Source: Aliiglaciecola sp. 3_MG-2023 (GTDB taxonomy: Bacteria > Pseudomonadota > Gammaproteobacteria > Enterobacterales > Alteromonadaceae). Taken from it: a stretch of 64,000 nt of DNA. The stretch covers positions 310,001-374,000 of the forward strand of contig NZ_JAUORV010000002.1 of the NCBI RefSeq assembly GCF_030548205.1, given 5' to 3'. This document shows positions 40,904 through 50,328 of the stretch, piece after piece (position 1 is the stretch's first letter; each line of letters begins with the position of its first letter). The translations under genes and the position numbers were made by a program. The notes under the pieces were generated by a model that worked only from the letters and a program-made list of their open reading frames with translations, was not told the origin of the DNA and ran no database searches.

Positions 40904-42169
40904 ATGTTGGACTTTAGTTTCACCCATAAAATAAAAAAAATGTGGAAGAATGATTATTTAAGCGACCCTGTTTTACTGCAAATTGCAGAAAAGCTAATGG
41001 AAAATAACAACACGGTACCATCAAGTAACCTAGATGCGGGAATGACTTATTTTGGTCAAATGATCGCCCATGATATTGCTCCTCACACCACACTTCCTGA
41101 GCATGCAGTCAGAAATATCAGTAACGAACTTTTACTCGACAGCTTATATGGTGGTAATCAAAATATAGTTAACGATCGATTTGAAATGCGCTCAATTGAG
41201 TGGCAAGGAGTGAAAGGCTTCGACGTCGTAAGAGATGAACAGGGGCAAGCACTAATTCCAGAGCATCGCAATGATATAAACGATATTATTTGTCAACTTC
41301 ATTGCTTCTGGCAAAATTTTCATAATCAACTCATTGAAGCGCCTTATCATTTTGATTTCGAAAATGCAAAATGTCATACCATTCTCAGTTTTCAGTTTGT
41401 GACTATCGAGTATTTTCTAAAGAACCTGTTGGATCCGCACATTTTTGACGTGTATTTTAATCAACAGGTAAAACCTGAATTGCCATTCAAGCCAGAGCAG
41501 CGTTTAGACTATTTTCATAATAGCGCATTTCGTTTTGGTCACAGTATGGTAAGAAATAGCTATGCACTTAGGCGTTTTCAACCTGAAGTACCGTTAACCT
41601 CACTCTTTACCTCTTCGCAAAAAATAAAAGATAGGCATGTCATCCAGTGGCATCGCTTTTTTGGTGACAATCAAAAAGCCAATAAAATTGATTTATCTTT
41701 ATCCGATGCCATGTCGAGAATTCGATTTCCTTCGGATAATTCAGAAATGATTCGAATTATCTATAAAAATATGCTGGCTGGACTGAATAAGCAGCTCCCT
41801 TCAGGATATAACATCGTCAAAAAAATCAATTCTGATGAGGCCCTTAGGGACATTTTCCAACTCATGCCCCTCACTCAACTTCCAAAGGAATTCGAGGGTA
41901 TAGAAGAACTTAATATGCAAAATTTGCCACTATGGACATACATACTCCATGAGGCAGCAACTACTCATAATGGCGAGCGACTAGGTAAACTAGGGAGTAT
42001 TCTTATTGCCGATGTTTTGCATGACGCCATAAATACTAAAGCATTAACCATCTTTAAAAATGGCACCTATGATAAACGCCACGCATTGAATGTACTGAGT
42101 GAAGTGAAAGATAAGTTGCTCGATGAGCACAACAATGTAGACTTGCAAAAGCTTTTCACTGTGAACTAA
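40904..42169 (+). CDS. Animal-type haem peroxidase family protein
   Basis: This 421-residue protein belongs to the animal haem peroxidase (peroxidase-cyclooxygenase) superfamily. Visible elements are the distal motif YFGQMIAHDI (Gln52, His56), the catalytic Arg in HRNDINDI, LHCFWQNFHNQL, and the proximal His213 in AFRFGHSMV. The Asp that forms a covalent haem ester in myeloperoxidase (usually one residue before the distal His) is Ala55 here, and the Glu/Met linking residues are also missing, so haem is probably bound non-covalently. No signal peptide is evident, so it should be cytoplasmic unless exported otherwise. It is the third gene of the sigma-factor operon. Confidence 0.85.
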   Translation: MLDFSFTHKIKKMWKNDYLSDPVLLQIAEKLMENNNTVPSSNLDAGMTYFGQMIAHDIAPHTTLPEHAVRNISNELLLDSLYGGNQNIVNDRFEMRSIEWQGVKGFDVVRDEQGQALIPEHRNDINDIICQLHCFWQNFHNQLIEAPYHFDFENAKCHTILSFQFVTIEYFLKNLLDPHIFDVYFNQQVKPELPFKPEQRLDYFHNSAFRFGHSMVRNSYALRRFQPEVPLTSLFTSSQKIKDRHVIQWHRFFGDNQKANKIDLSLSDAMSRIRFPSDNSEMIRIIYKNMLAGLNKQLPSGYNIVKKINSDEALRDIFQLMPLTQLPKEFEGIEELNMQNLPLWTYILHEAATTHNGERLGKLGSILIADVLHDAINTKALTIFKNGTYDKRHALNVLSEVKDKLLDEHNNVDLQKLFTVN

Positions 42170-42178
42170 GGAAACTGC

Positions 42179-42658
42179 ATGTCTGAACAAATTATAAGAG
42201 AGATCAAAGCGTTAGGTATTGAAGCCCTTGACCAATCCGCGGCAACTAAATCATTAGAAGAAATAGTTTCACAAATTAGTCCATGGTTTTTTGTTCCAGA
42301 TCGAAGATACTTTATAGAGATCAGTAAGCAAAAAATAGGTGATTTGCTTTATGTACAGGAAACCGCTGTCAATCAAGATGGTTCAAGTGCTAATGAATGG
42401 CCGGAACTTTTCCGGCTAGCGTCGGATAATACAGTATTTGTGCTGAATGAAGATAAAACACAGCTCGTCAATATTAACGATGGTATCTCAACCATTATTT
42501 TCGACGATTTAGAGGGTTGGCATATTACAGAATGGACCAACTATCTACCTGCAGATGATAACCCCGAAAGTGAAATTGTGGCTCATGTGATTTGGCAAGA
42601 TAAACATGGAAATATGGCTAAGTCTAAACACAGTTGGATCGTTTACCTCCTCGATTAA
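42179..42658 (+). CDS. Conserved-looking protein of unknown function
   Basis: This 159-residue acidic soluble protein has no recognised domain. The first ~35 residues look helical; the rest alternates short strands (FFVPDRRYFIEI, DLLYVQETAV, GWHITEWTNYLP). It begins 9 bases after the peroxidase stop with AAGGAA before its ATG, so it is cotranslated. A role as a partner or immunity-like companion of the peroxidase or CHAT protein is speculation. Confidence 0.65.
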   Translation: MSEQIIREIKALGIEALDQSAATKSLEEIVSQISPWFFVPDRRYFIEISKQKIGDLLYVQETAVNQDGSSANEWPELFRLASDNTVFVLNEDKTQLVNINDGISTIIFDDLEGWHITEWTNYLPADDNPESEIVAHVIWQDKHGNMAKSKHSWIVYLLD

Positions 42659-42675
42659 GTCTAGGTTATGATTAA

Positions 42676-42702
42676 AAGTGTCACTGTTTAATGGTGACAC
42701 TT
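42676..42702 (+). repeat. Hairpin between unknown gene and CHAT gene
   Basis: AAGTGTCAC (42676-42684) pairs perfectly with GTGACACTT (42694-42702) around a 9-base loop. It lies 17 bases after the preceding stop and before the CHAT gene start at 42784. It has no T run, so it may be an attenuator or processing site that lowers expression of the last gene. Confidence 0.55.
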
Positions 42703-42783
42703 ACCTCAAGTTTCTTATGGCAAACAGAATTTATAGGTTACAATGGCGCAACCATTGTTATATCAAGACGTGTTTTGCTAAGT

Positions 42784-45700
42784 ATGTTTCGTATTCTGCC
42801 GTACTGTATTGTGTTGTTCTGTACCAGCTTTGTTTGCAGTGCAATGGAATCTACAACTTCCACCTTCACTCAAGTGAGCCAGTTTGCGCTATTCAAGCTT
42901 AGCGATGCAGATCAGCTATTAGATGTCGAAATTTTCGTAAATAATCAATCCATTGAGAAAAAACAACTCGATAATCGCGACCACCAGTACTTTTCTTTAA
43001 TTCGATTACCTCAAACCAATATTGCACAGAGCTCTATCAGAGTCATTGTAAATTACAGTAAAGAAACGCCTAAAATAGAGGTAATACCGTTAGATAAAGA
43101 GGACTATAGCGCTCACAAAAATGCCTTAGCAGTGTTAACCGATTCATCGCCTAGCCATGATCAACAGCCTTATGAAATCATCTCTCGATTCACCACCCCA
43201 AATTTACAAACAGACTTTTCTGATTGGGCTCTTCGACACCTTTTGGTAGACGCGAACAAAGCTCAAAAAGGCTACCTTAGCTTTTTAATTAATTTTAATT
43301 TAAATAAGTTTAGAGCCGAAGACATTCTTGAACAATGTAATGCATGGACTAGGTACAGTGATCCAGTAGAGCAATTAGAAACCGCTGTCGATGTTAAGTT
43401 TGCAGCGCAACTAGCCGCTACGCTTTATGTATACTCTAAACACCACGGTAAACTAGTTGATGACCACAGCAGCCTATTTAATTCAGCAAAATTTATGTCC
43501 GGCTGCGGACGCATTTTTTCAGATATGCCCCCCAATCAACAAGCAGATATAGACCTTGATATCTACGCTAAAAATTTATATCAAAGGGTACTTGAAACGC
43601 TATCGAAAACACCGAATTGGTTAACTGCAGATATTCTTCATCACCTATGGTTTTATTATAATTTCGAAGATAAGCACAGTTTAGCCTTAGAAACCGTTAA
43701 AAGTGCGATTGCTAAAGCAGAAAAAGCCCCCCAATACCAGTTTTTGATGACAGAGCTGTATAGTAACGCGTTTTTGTCTTCTTATCGGCAAGGCGCATTC
43801 GCTCAAGCCCATAATTACTTAAATAAAGGGCTAAATATAGGCACTCCATCGAGCCAGTCCAATATCGCTCCATTGTTATATAGCAAAGGTTTTTTGCTCT
43901 TTCAAACCGGTGAGTTTGACACTGGCGAAAGTTACTTTTTCGATACCATAAAGCAAGTTCAAAAGACCTCGTCTAGTCAAAAATGGGAGCTCGCGAGCTG
44001 TTTAAAACTAGGCCCACAGAACTTAATGATTGCACGAGCAGCGGTAATGATAGGAGCGACTAGTCGAGAACAGGGTAACTTTAAAGGGGCCAACCAATGG
44101 TTGCAGTGTGCTGAGCATTTATTAAAAGACCAGCACGATTATTATCAAATTGTATTGCAGGTAGAGCTTGCCAAAACAGCCATTAAACAGAAAGAGTTCA
44201 ATAAGGCAAAAGCGCATTTAGACAAGGTATTCAATGATCCACGTACCCTCGACACCACTAAAATAGACGCCAAAATCCTACAATTGAAAGTAGATAATGT
44301 CCATTTAGCCAAACCAAGTAACCGCGAAGAACTAGATGAATTAGCCGCTTTGCTGGGCTACGATAGTTTTTACGACGAAAATGTTAGTAACATTAACGAC
44401 GCCACACTTCCGATAAAGCAAATCGAAGTATTTACCCTGTTAGTGCAAATAAGTCAGCAAGAAAAATCCTTTAAATGGATAGATATATTTGCAGACAAAG
44501 CCATGTCATTAATAGAGAAAAGCCGCTCGAATGTGGCCAATCCTCAGGCTTGGAATGCTGCGAGGTTTAGCTTTATCAATACCTATATTAGTTCGTTACT
44601 CGACTCTAAACGATTTAAATACGAATCAAATACTCACTATTCGAAATTATTCGAAGTTTTAGAAAAGTTTTATTCTGTTGATCCTAAACAAGAAAAAAAC
44701 CTATTTTCCATCGACGAGGCAGCCAAAGATAACGCCGAGCAAATTCAACTTTTTTATAATGTATGGCTAGCAGAAGAAAAGCGGATGCTGTTAACCGATT
44801 CAGCAGACGAGAAGTTGCGTTTTTATGAAGCAAGAGATGACTATTTTGCACAAGTACTAAATCAACAAAATAATAGCATTGAAGTTTCGCATATATCATT
44901 GGATAGTTTTCAGGAACTATTGCCACCTGAGCAAATGCTGGTCAGATATTTTTCTGACGGACAATGCATGTATTCGCTTTCTGTCACCCGCAATAGCATA
45001 TCGGTTCAAAAAGTGGCGGAAATGACCTTACTTGCCAAAATGGTAGAGAGTTACGTTGACGGCACTTCAGCATCAAGTAGACCTTGGTTAAATGCTGAGT
45101 ATCAAGATATTTCATTGCTACCCATAGACATCATTGAACAACAACACATCGATAAAATTTTAATTATTCCTGATGAAAGCTTACATAAGATGCCCTTTTC
45201 AATGTGGAATACCAATAGCAAAGGAAGTCGTTATAAGCCGCTAGTAGAAACATCGCAATCGGTTTTTATTACATCTGCCACCTCATATTTTGAACAATTA
45301 CATGCTTCTGAATCTGAAACCTTCGAAATATCGATATTTGCCAACCCTGATTTCAGCGGCCCAGAAAGTGAAGCCATAGGTACTTTACCTGAGCGACTCT
45401 CTTTAGCATCTTTACCCGGCACCCTCAAAGAAGCAGAGTTTGTAGCGAATTTATTTTCTGCACACCAAATTAATAAAGGCTTTGCTGAAAATGCTACTAG
45501 CCAATTTTTGATGTCAAATAAAGTACGAAACTCAAAAATATTACACATTGGAACCCATGGGTACTTTGACAAGAAGTCGCCGGATATTGTGGGCGTATTA
45601 ACTGCAGGGGAAACAGTTGCAGGTAATATTACCCCCGGATTTTTGAGTTTGAGTCAATTATTAAGCAAACCCGTATCTTCTGATTTAGTGTTTGTGAGTG

Positions 45701-46032
45701 GCTGCGAAACTATGGTGGGGAAGAATTATAAAGGCTCAGGAATGCGCAGTATTACCAGAGGCTTTTTAGCCCAAGGGGCAAAAACAGTAGTAGGAACTAT
45801 CTGGGCGATTCAAGATAGACCTACTTCAGAGTTTGTTAAACAATTTTATGCCAATTTGCTGGAATTAGGCGGCGATGCACCAAAAGCCCTGCAGGTAACC
45901 CAGTATAGGTTTCACTCTTCAGGTAAATATAGACATCCTAAATATTGGGCAGGATTCGTTCTAACCTCTTCAAATCAAGGTGACAGTCAAATTTTCAGCT
46001 CAGCATTAGCGAAGAACTCTACGCACGATTAA
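42784..46032 (+). CDS. Secreted TPR-CHAT domain caspase-like peptidase
   Basis: This 1082-residue protein has a signal peptide (FRILPYCIVLFCTSFVCS, cleavage near residue 18-20), an Asp/Glu-rich beta part and a long helical region with TPR-like repeats (about residues 200-650). The C-terminal CHAT domain (~720-1075) has ILIIPDESLHKMPF, catalytic His925 in HIGTHGYFD and catalytic Cys974 in VSGCETMVG. The ending ends in ILTSSNQGDSQIF-like family sequence. CHAT enzymes are caspase/separase-like cysteine peptidases used in signalling and defence. A longer frame begins at 42691 inside a hairpin; the ATG at 42784 gives a proper signal peptide. It is the last gene of the sigma/anti-sigma/peroxidase operon. 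Confidence 0.88.
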   Translation: MFRILPYCIVLFCTSFVCSAMESTTSTFTQVSQFALFKLSDADQLLDVEIFVNNQSIEKKQLDNRDHQYFSLIRLPQTNIAQSSIRVIVNYSKETPKIEVIPLDKEDYSAHKNALAVLTDSSPSHDQQPYEIISRFTTPNLQTDFSDWALRHLLVDANKAQKGYLSFLINFNLNKFRAEDILEQCNAWTRYSDPVEQLETAVDVKFAAQLAATLYVYSKHHGKLVDDHSSLFNSAKFMSGCGRIFSDMPPNQQADIDLDIYAKNLYQRVLETLSKTPNWLTADILHHLWFYYNFEDKHSLALETVKSAIAKAEKAPQYQFLMTELYSNAFLSSYRQGAFAQAHNYLNKGLNIGTPSSQSNIAPLLYSKGFLLFQTGEFDTGESYFFDTIKQVQKTSSSQKWELASCLKLGPQNLMIARAAVMIGATSREQGNFKGANQWLQCAEHLLKDQHDYYQIVLQVELAKTAIKQKEFNKAKAHLDKVFNDPRTLDTTKIDAKILQLKVDNVHLAKPSNREELDELAALLGYDSFYDENVSNINDATLPIKQIEVFTLLVQISQQEKSFKWIDIFADKAMSLIEKSRSNVANPQAWNAARFSFINTYISSLLDSKRFKYESNTHYSKLFEVLEKFYSVDPKQEKNLFSIDEAAKDNAEQIQLFYNVWLAEEKRMLLTDSADEKLRFYEARDDYFAQVLNQQNNSIEVSHISLDSFQELLPPEQMLVRYFSDGQCMYSLSVTRNSISVQKVAEMTLLAKMVESYVDGTSASSRPWLNAEYQDISLLPIDIIEQQHIDKILIIPDESLHKMPFSMWNTNSKGSRYKPLVETSQSVFITSATSYFEQLHASESETFEISIFANPDFSGPESEAIGTLPERLSLASLPGTLKEAEFVANLFSAHQINKGFAENATSQFLMSNKVRNSKILHIGTHGYFDKKSPDIVGVLTAGETVAGNITPGFLSLSQLLSKPVSSDLVFVSGCETMVGKNYKGSGMRSITRGFLAQGAKTVVGTIWAIQDRPTSEFVKQFYANLLELGGDAPKALQVTQYRFHSSGKYRHPKYWAGFVLTSSNQGDSQIFSSALAKNSTHD

Positions 46033-46147
46033 CCTGTATAAAAATTTACCCTAAAACATTTCATAATTTATGATTTCAGACTAATCTATACTTACTTGTA
46101 GTGTCCTGAACATTCCTTTTGTAATTGATTAATTTGGCTGAACTTTT

Positions 46148-47674
46148 ATGAATGAACGGTTTTTATTTGCAGAAGATCTACCTGAAGAAAAAGAAACCCT
46201 AAATAACAAATGGAATATCCTAGTTATTGATGATGAACCCGAAGTTCATAATATTACCCGGATAGTTCTCAATGATTTGATCTTTGATAATGGTAGATTA
46301 ACGTTATACAGCGCTTATTCTGCAGCCGAAGCAAAAGAGCTGATCTTAAATAGCTCTGAAGGCTTTGCCGTTGCCATTGTTGATGTGGTTATGGAAACGG
46401 TTCATGCGGGTTTAGATTTCGTTAAATGGGTCAGAGAAGTACAAAACGACCATAAAATACGGCTGTTTTTGCGCACAGGACAGCCAGGAGAAGCCCCCGA
46501 AGAAAGCGTGATCCGTGATTACGACATTAATGATTATAAAAACAAGACAGAATTAACAGCCCTTAGATTAAAAACGTCAGTGTACTCTGCATTACGCAGT
46601 TATAGGGATATATTAATCATTGAAAAACATAGAGTTGGCCTTGAGAAAATCATAGCAGCCTCTTCCGAGTTTATTGAATGTGAAACCCTCCCCCAATTTG
46701 GCTCTGCAATCTTGAAGCAAGTCGCCCTAGTATTAGGTATTAATGAAGAAACTGTCATTTGTTGCGCAGTATCAAAAGATGCCAGTAACCATTTCAGTGA
46801 CGTACACATACTCGCCATGAACCAAGCTCAATCTGATACTTCCTCGCCCTTAAATAAAGAGATTGAGGGACGTATCAAACGCGCCCTGGCCCTCAAGCAA
46901 TCCATTTATGAAGAAGACTATTTCATTGGATATTTTACCACCAAACAGCATACCGAAAATGTACTTTACGTGGCTCAGAGTAAACAACTAGAGCCCATGC
47001 AACATAGCTTGTTGGAATTTTTTGCCAACAATATCGCCGTCATTCATGAGAATTTGAAGCTGCTTGATGTTATCAAAGAGTCTCAAAAGGAATTGTCTTA
47101 TATTATTGGTGAAGCCGTTGAAATGCGAAGTAAAGAAACAGGTAGTCACGTTAAACGAGTCGCACAAACCAGTTTTATGCTCGCCAAACTCTACGGATTA
47201 AATGATTTCGAGTCCGAAATGATTAAACTGGCATCCCCTCTTCATGATGTAGGCAAAGTAGGTATTCCCGATTACGTGTTAAATAAACCTGACAAACTCA
47301 GTCAAGATGAATGGAAAGTCATGCAAACCCATGCGCAAATCGGCTATGAAATGCTTACCAGAACGGATAACCCCATTCTGCAGTTAGGTGCAACCATAGC
47401 CAGACAGCACCACGAAAAATGGGATGGTACGGGTTACCCTCAAGGTCTTAAAGGGGAAGAAATCCATATAGCCGGTCGCATTTCCGCACTGATGGATGTA
47501 TTTGATGCACTAGGCAGTAAGCGTTGTTATAAAGATCCTTGGGGACATCAGCAAGTGATCGATTTTATTCAGGGGCAACGAGGTGAAGCATTCGAACCTA
47601 AATTGGTCGATTTACTACTCAGTAATATTAGTGAGTTTAATCAAGTTAGAGAACAATTCCCGGATAGCATTTAG
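46148..47674 (+). CDS. Response regulator with DUF3369 and HD-GYP domain
   Basis: This 508-residue protein is predicted to hydrolyse c-di-GMP. Residues ~20-150 form a receiver-like domain (ILVIDDEPEVHNI, with an Asp in AIVDVVM), ~165-310 a DUF3369 domain, and ~315-500 an HD-GYP domain with His366-Asp367 in LASPLHDVGK and HHEKWDGTGYP at 421-431. All catalytic residues are present. It follows the CHAT gene by 115 bases on the same strand. It may oppose the diguanylate cyclases in the window. Confidence 0.9.
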   Translation: MNERFLFAEDLPEEKETLNNKWNILVIDDEPEVHNITRIVLNDLIFDNGRLTLYSAYSAAEAKELILNSSEGFAVAIVDVVMETVHAGLDFVKWVREVQNDHKIRLFLRTGQPGEAPEESVIRDYDINDYKNKTELTALRLKTSVYSALRSYRDILIIEKHRVGLEKIIAASSEFIECETLPQFGSAILKQVALVLGINEETVICCAVSKDASNHFSDVHILAMNQAQSDTSSPLNKEIEGRIKRALALKQSIYEEDYFIGYFTTKQHTENVLYVAQSKQLEPMQHSLLEFFANNIAVIHENLKLLDVIKESQKELSYIIGEAVEMRSKETGSHVKRVAQTSFMLAKLYGLNDFESEMIKLASPLHDVGKVGIPDYVLNKPDKLSQDEWKVMQTHAQIGYEMLTRTDNPILQLGATIARQHHEKWDGTGYPQGLKGEEIHIAGRISALMDVFDALGSKRCYKDPWGHQQVIDFIQGQRGEAFEPKLVDLLLSNISEFNQVREQFPDSI

Positions 47675-47786
47675 TAAGTTGTTTACTCTAGTATTCAAGG
47701 TATTTTATCACCCCTTGATAATCTGAATGTTGCGACAGCCAGCAACCTCTAAGCACAAAGCATATCTTGTTGCCAACAGTAAACAT

Positions 47787-47816
47787 AAAAAACGCATTCC
47801 TAGGAATGCGTTTTTT
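47787..47816. terminator. Bidirectional terminator between HD-GYP gene and hslU
   Basis: A perfect palindrome, AAAAAACGCATTCC-TA-GGAATGCGTTTTTT, between two convergent genes; both strands end in T runs. Confidence 0.9.
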
Positions 47817-47838
47817 AATCTCAAAATAAGCGCTGAAT

Positions 47839-49167
47839 TTATAGAATAAAGCGGCTTAAATCTTCATTATCGACAAACTTATCAAGATGCTCATTCACAT
47901 ACTGTGCATCCACAGATACCGACTCATCTTGCATTTCAGAAGCATCAAAAGAAATATCTTCCATCAGACGCTCCATCACAGTATGCAGGCGTCGCGCCCC
48001 GATATTTTCGGTTCGTTCATTAACCTGCCAAGCTGCTTCAGCAATGCGTCGGATGCCATCTTCAGTGAAACTGACGTTCACACCTTCTGTTGCCATAAGC
48101 GCGCTATATTGCTCAGTTAATGACGCATTGGGTTCAGTCAATATACGCACAAAATCTTCCACACTCAGGGCAGAGAGCTCAACTCGGATGGGTAAACGAC
48201 CTTGTAATTCAGGAATGAGATCTGACGGTTTGCTCATCTGAAAAGCGCCTGATGCGACAAACAAGATATGGTCAGTCTTAATCATTCCATGTTTAGTCGA
48301 GACCGTAGAACCTTCAACTAAAGGCAGTAAATCGCGCTGAACTCCTTCACGGGAAACATCAGCACTACCAGTGCCTTCACGTTTACAAATTTTGTCTATT
48401 TCATCAATAAAGACGATGCCATTCTGCTCAGCATTAAAGAGTGCTTTTTCTTTCAGTTCTTCTTGATTCACTAATCGAGCGGCTTCCTCTTCTACAAGTA
48501 GTTTGAATGCTTCTTTAATTTTCAGTTTCTTTTTCTTTTTTTGCGAACCGGATAAATTCTGAAACATCCCTTGAAGTTGATTGGTCATCTCTTCCATGCC
48601 TGGAGGAGCCATGATTTCCACCCCCACTTGAGGCAGGGCAACGTCAATTTCGATTTCTTTATCATCCAGCTGACCTTCACGTAATTTTTTACGGAAAGTT
48701 TGACGAGTGCCTTTATCTTCAACTTTTTCTTTTTCACCCCAGGCATTTTCTGGCGGCGGTAAAAGTGCATCAAGAATACGGTCTTCAGCGGCTTCTTCAG
48801 CTCGATATTTCACTTTTTCAGTTTCTTGTTCTTTGGTCATTTTAATAGAGATATCCGCCAGGTCGCGAATAATACTCTCTACTTCTTTACCAACATATCC
48901 CACTTCAGTAAATTTCGTTGCTTCAACTTTAATAAAAGGCGCATTTGCCAGCTTCGCTAATCGACGGGCTATTTCCGTTTTCCCCACACCAGTGGGACCG
49001 ATCATTAAGATATTCTTTGGTGTGACTTCTTGACGTAATTCAGCGTCTAATTGCATACGACGCCAGCGATTACGCAAGGCAATTGACACTGCTCTTTTGG
49101 CATCTTGTTGACCAATAATGTGACTGTCCAACTCGTGGACAATTTCTCTTGGAGTCATCTCAGACAT
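47839..49167 (-). CDS. hslU: ATP-dependent protease ATPase subunit HslU
   Basis: HslU is the AAA+ unfoldase ring that feeds substrates to the HslV peptidase. The 442-residue product has Walker [14 protein letters not shown], Walker [10 protein letters not shown], the pore motif GYVGKEVE and the C-terminal hydrophobic tail DLSRFIL that docks to HslV. It follows hslV by 53 bases. Confidence 0.98.
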   Translation of the reverse strand: MSEMTPREIVHELDSHIIGQQDAKRAVSIALRNRWRRMQLDAELRQEVTPKNILMIGPTGVGKTEIARRLAKLANAPFIKVEATKFTEVGYVGKEVESIIRDLADISIKMTKEQETEKVKYRAEEAAEDRILDALLPPPENAWGEKEKVEDKGTRQTFRKKLREGQLDDKEIEIDVALPQVGVEIMAPPGMEEMTNQLQGMFQNLSGSQKKKKKLKIKEAFKLLVEEEAARLVNQEELKEKALFNAEQNGIVFIDEIDKICKREGTGSADVSREGVQRDLLPLVEGSTVSTKHGMIKTDHILFVASGAFQMSKPSDLIPELQGRLPIRVELSALSVEDFVRILTEPNASLTEQYSALMATEGVNVSFTEDGIRRIAEAAWQVNERTENIGARRLHTVMERLMEDISFDASEMQDESVSVDAQYVNEHLDKFVDNEDLSRFIL

Positions 49168-49220
49168 AAAAAACCTTTAAAATGTGTCGCACTGAAGCAA
49201 TTTAATCAGTGCTATTAAAA

Positions 49221-49745
49221 TTAGTAATCTAACGTTTCTATAGTTTGGCTGTGGTTGGTAAAGACACAGATATCACCGGCGATCGTCAGGCTTTTTTCAG
49301 CAATTTCTTTGGCACTTAGATCTGTATTTGCTAATAGTGCAGTCGCGGCAGATTGAGCATAGGGCCCCCCGGATCCAATAGCGATAAGATCCTGCTCTGG
49401 CTGAACAACATCACCATTACCGGTGATAATAAAAGAAGCCGTATGGTCGGCCACCGCCAGCAGCGCTTCTAACTTACGCAGCATCCTATCTGTGCGCCAA
49501 TCCTTCGCCAACTCTACGGCAGCTTTAGTTAAATGCCCCTGATGCATCTCCAATTTGCTTTCAAAACGTTCGAAAAGGGTAAAAGCGTCTGCAGTGCCTC
49601 CTGCAAAACCCGCGATGACTTTATCGTTGTAGAGTCTGCGCACTTTTCGTGCATTCCCTTTCATTACAGTGTTTCCTAACGAAACCTGACCGTCACCGGC
49701 GATGACGACTTGATTATTACGGCGTACGGATACTATGGTAGTCAC
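49221..49745 (-). CDS. hslV: ATP-dependent protease peptidase subunit HslV
   Basis: HslV is the proteasome-beta-like threonine peptidase. After removal of Met1, Thr2 in MTTIVSVRR is the nucleophile. The 174-residue product shows [25 protein letters not shown] and [17 protein letters not shown] precedes the start, and a clear sigma-32 promoter lies at 49809-49837, giving heat-shock control of hslVU. Confidence 0.98.
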   Translation of the reverse strand: MTTIVSVRRNNQVVIAGDGQVSLGNTVMKGNARKVRRLYNDKVIAGFAGGTADAFTLFERFESKLEMHQGHLTKAAVELAKDWRTDRMLRKLEALLAVADHTASFIITGNGDVVQPEQDLIAIGSGGPYAQSAATALLANTDLSAKEIAEKSLTIAGDICVFTNHSQTIETLDY

Positions 49746-49808
49746 GTCTGCTCCTTGTTTGGCTCAACTTTCGACTCACTTCATATGCGAGTCACGATTC
49801 ATGCAGTA

Positions 49809-49837
49809 TATGTGGGGAGCGGTAAGGAATTTTCAAG
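49809..49837 (-). promoter_or_regulatory. Sigma-32 heat-shock promoter of hslVU
   Basis: On the minus strand CTTGAAA (49831-49837), a 13-base spacer and CCCCACATA (49809-49817) match the sigma-32 consensus (CTTGAAA, 11-16 bases, CCCCATNT) closely. It is 64 bases upstream of the hslV start. Confidence 0.85.
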
Positions 49838-49904
49838 CGCTAAGGTCTAAGTATCTTAAAAAATGAAGGCGATATAGGTGGATTAGACTCGAATTTCTCT
49901 TTTT

Positions 49905-50312
49905 AGGCCTAACGACCATGCTACAGGGGGGTTATAAATCCACGGGGGGAATCTTGTAGGCAGGTGCTTTAGCCCCGCGAAAAAATCCATGGAATGTTAA
50001 ACCTGTAGGCGGTGGCTTTAGCCCCGCGGCAATCATTGCCGTGAAAAATCCCATGGCCTGAAATCCATGGCCTGAAATCCATGGCCTAAAGACCATGCTA
50101 CAGGGGGTTATCAATCCACGGGGGAATCTTGTAGGCGGGTGCTTTAGCCCCGCGGCAATCATTACCGTGAAAAATCCATGGCCTAAAGACCATGCTACAG
50201 GGGGGTTATAAATCCACGGGGGAATCCTGTAGGCGGGTGCTTTAGCCCCGCGGCAATCATTGCCGTGAAAAATCCCATGGCCCAACATCCCATGGCCTAA
50301 AGACCATGCTAC
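49905..50312. repeat. REP (BIME-like) repeat array
   Basis: Two kinds of GTAG-headed hairpins alternate in opposite orientation. Type A (GTAGGCGGGTGCTTTAGCCCCGC) starts at about 49956, 50005, 50131 and 50229. Type B, whose reverse strand reads GTAGCATGGTCTTTAGGCCA, ends at about 49924, 50101, 50198 and 50312. Between them lie a CGGCAATCATTGCCG palindrome and a GGGGGTTATAAATCCACGGGGG spacer. The unit of ~97 bases is repeated about two to three times, with partial units. These are typical REP elements moved by RAYT transposases, but no transposase is in the window. Confidence 0.9.
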
Positions 50313-50328
50313 AAATATGTTGATGAGT

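Noticed and set aside
42691-42783. 5' extension of the CHAT frame
   Set aside because: It starts inside a 9-bp inverted repeat, has no ribosome binding site and places 31 residues before an otherwise normal signal peptide.
49905-50312. CRISPR array
   Set aside because: The repeats are palindromic GTAG REP units in alternating orientation with no uniform spacers, and no cas genes are present.
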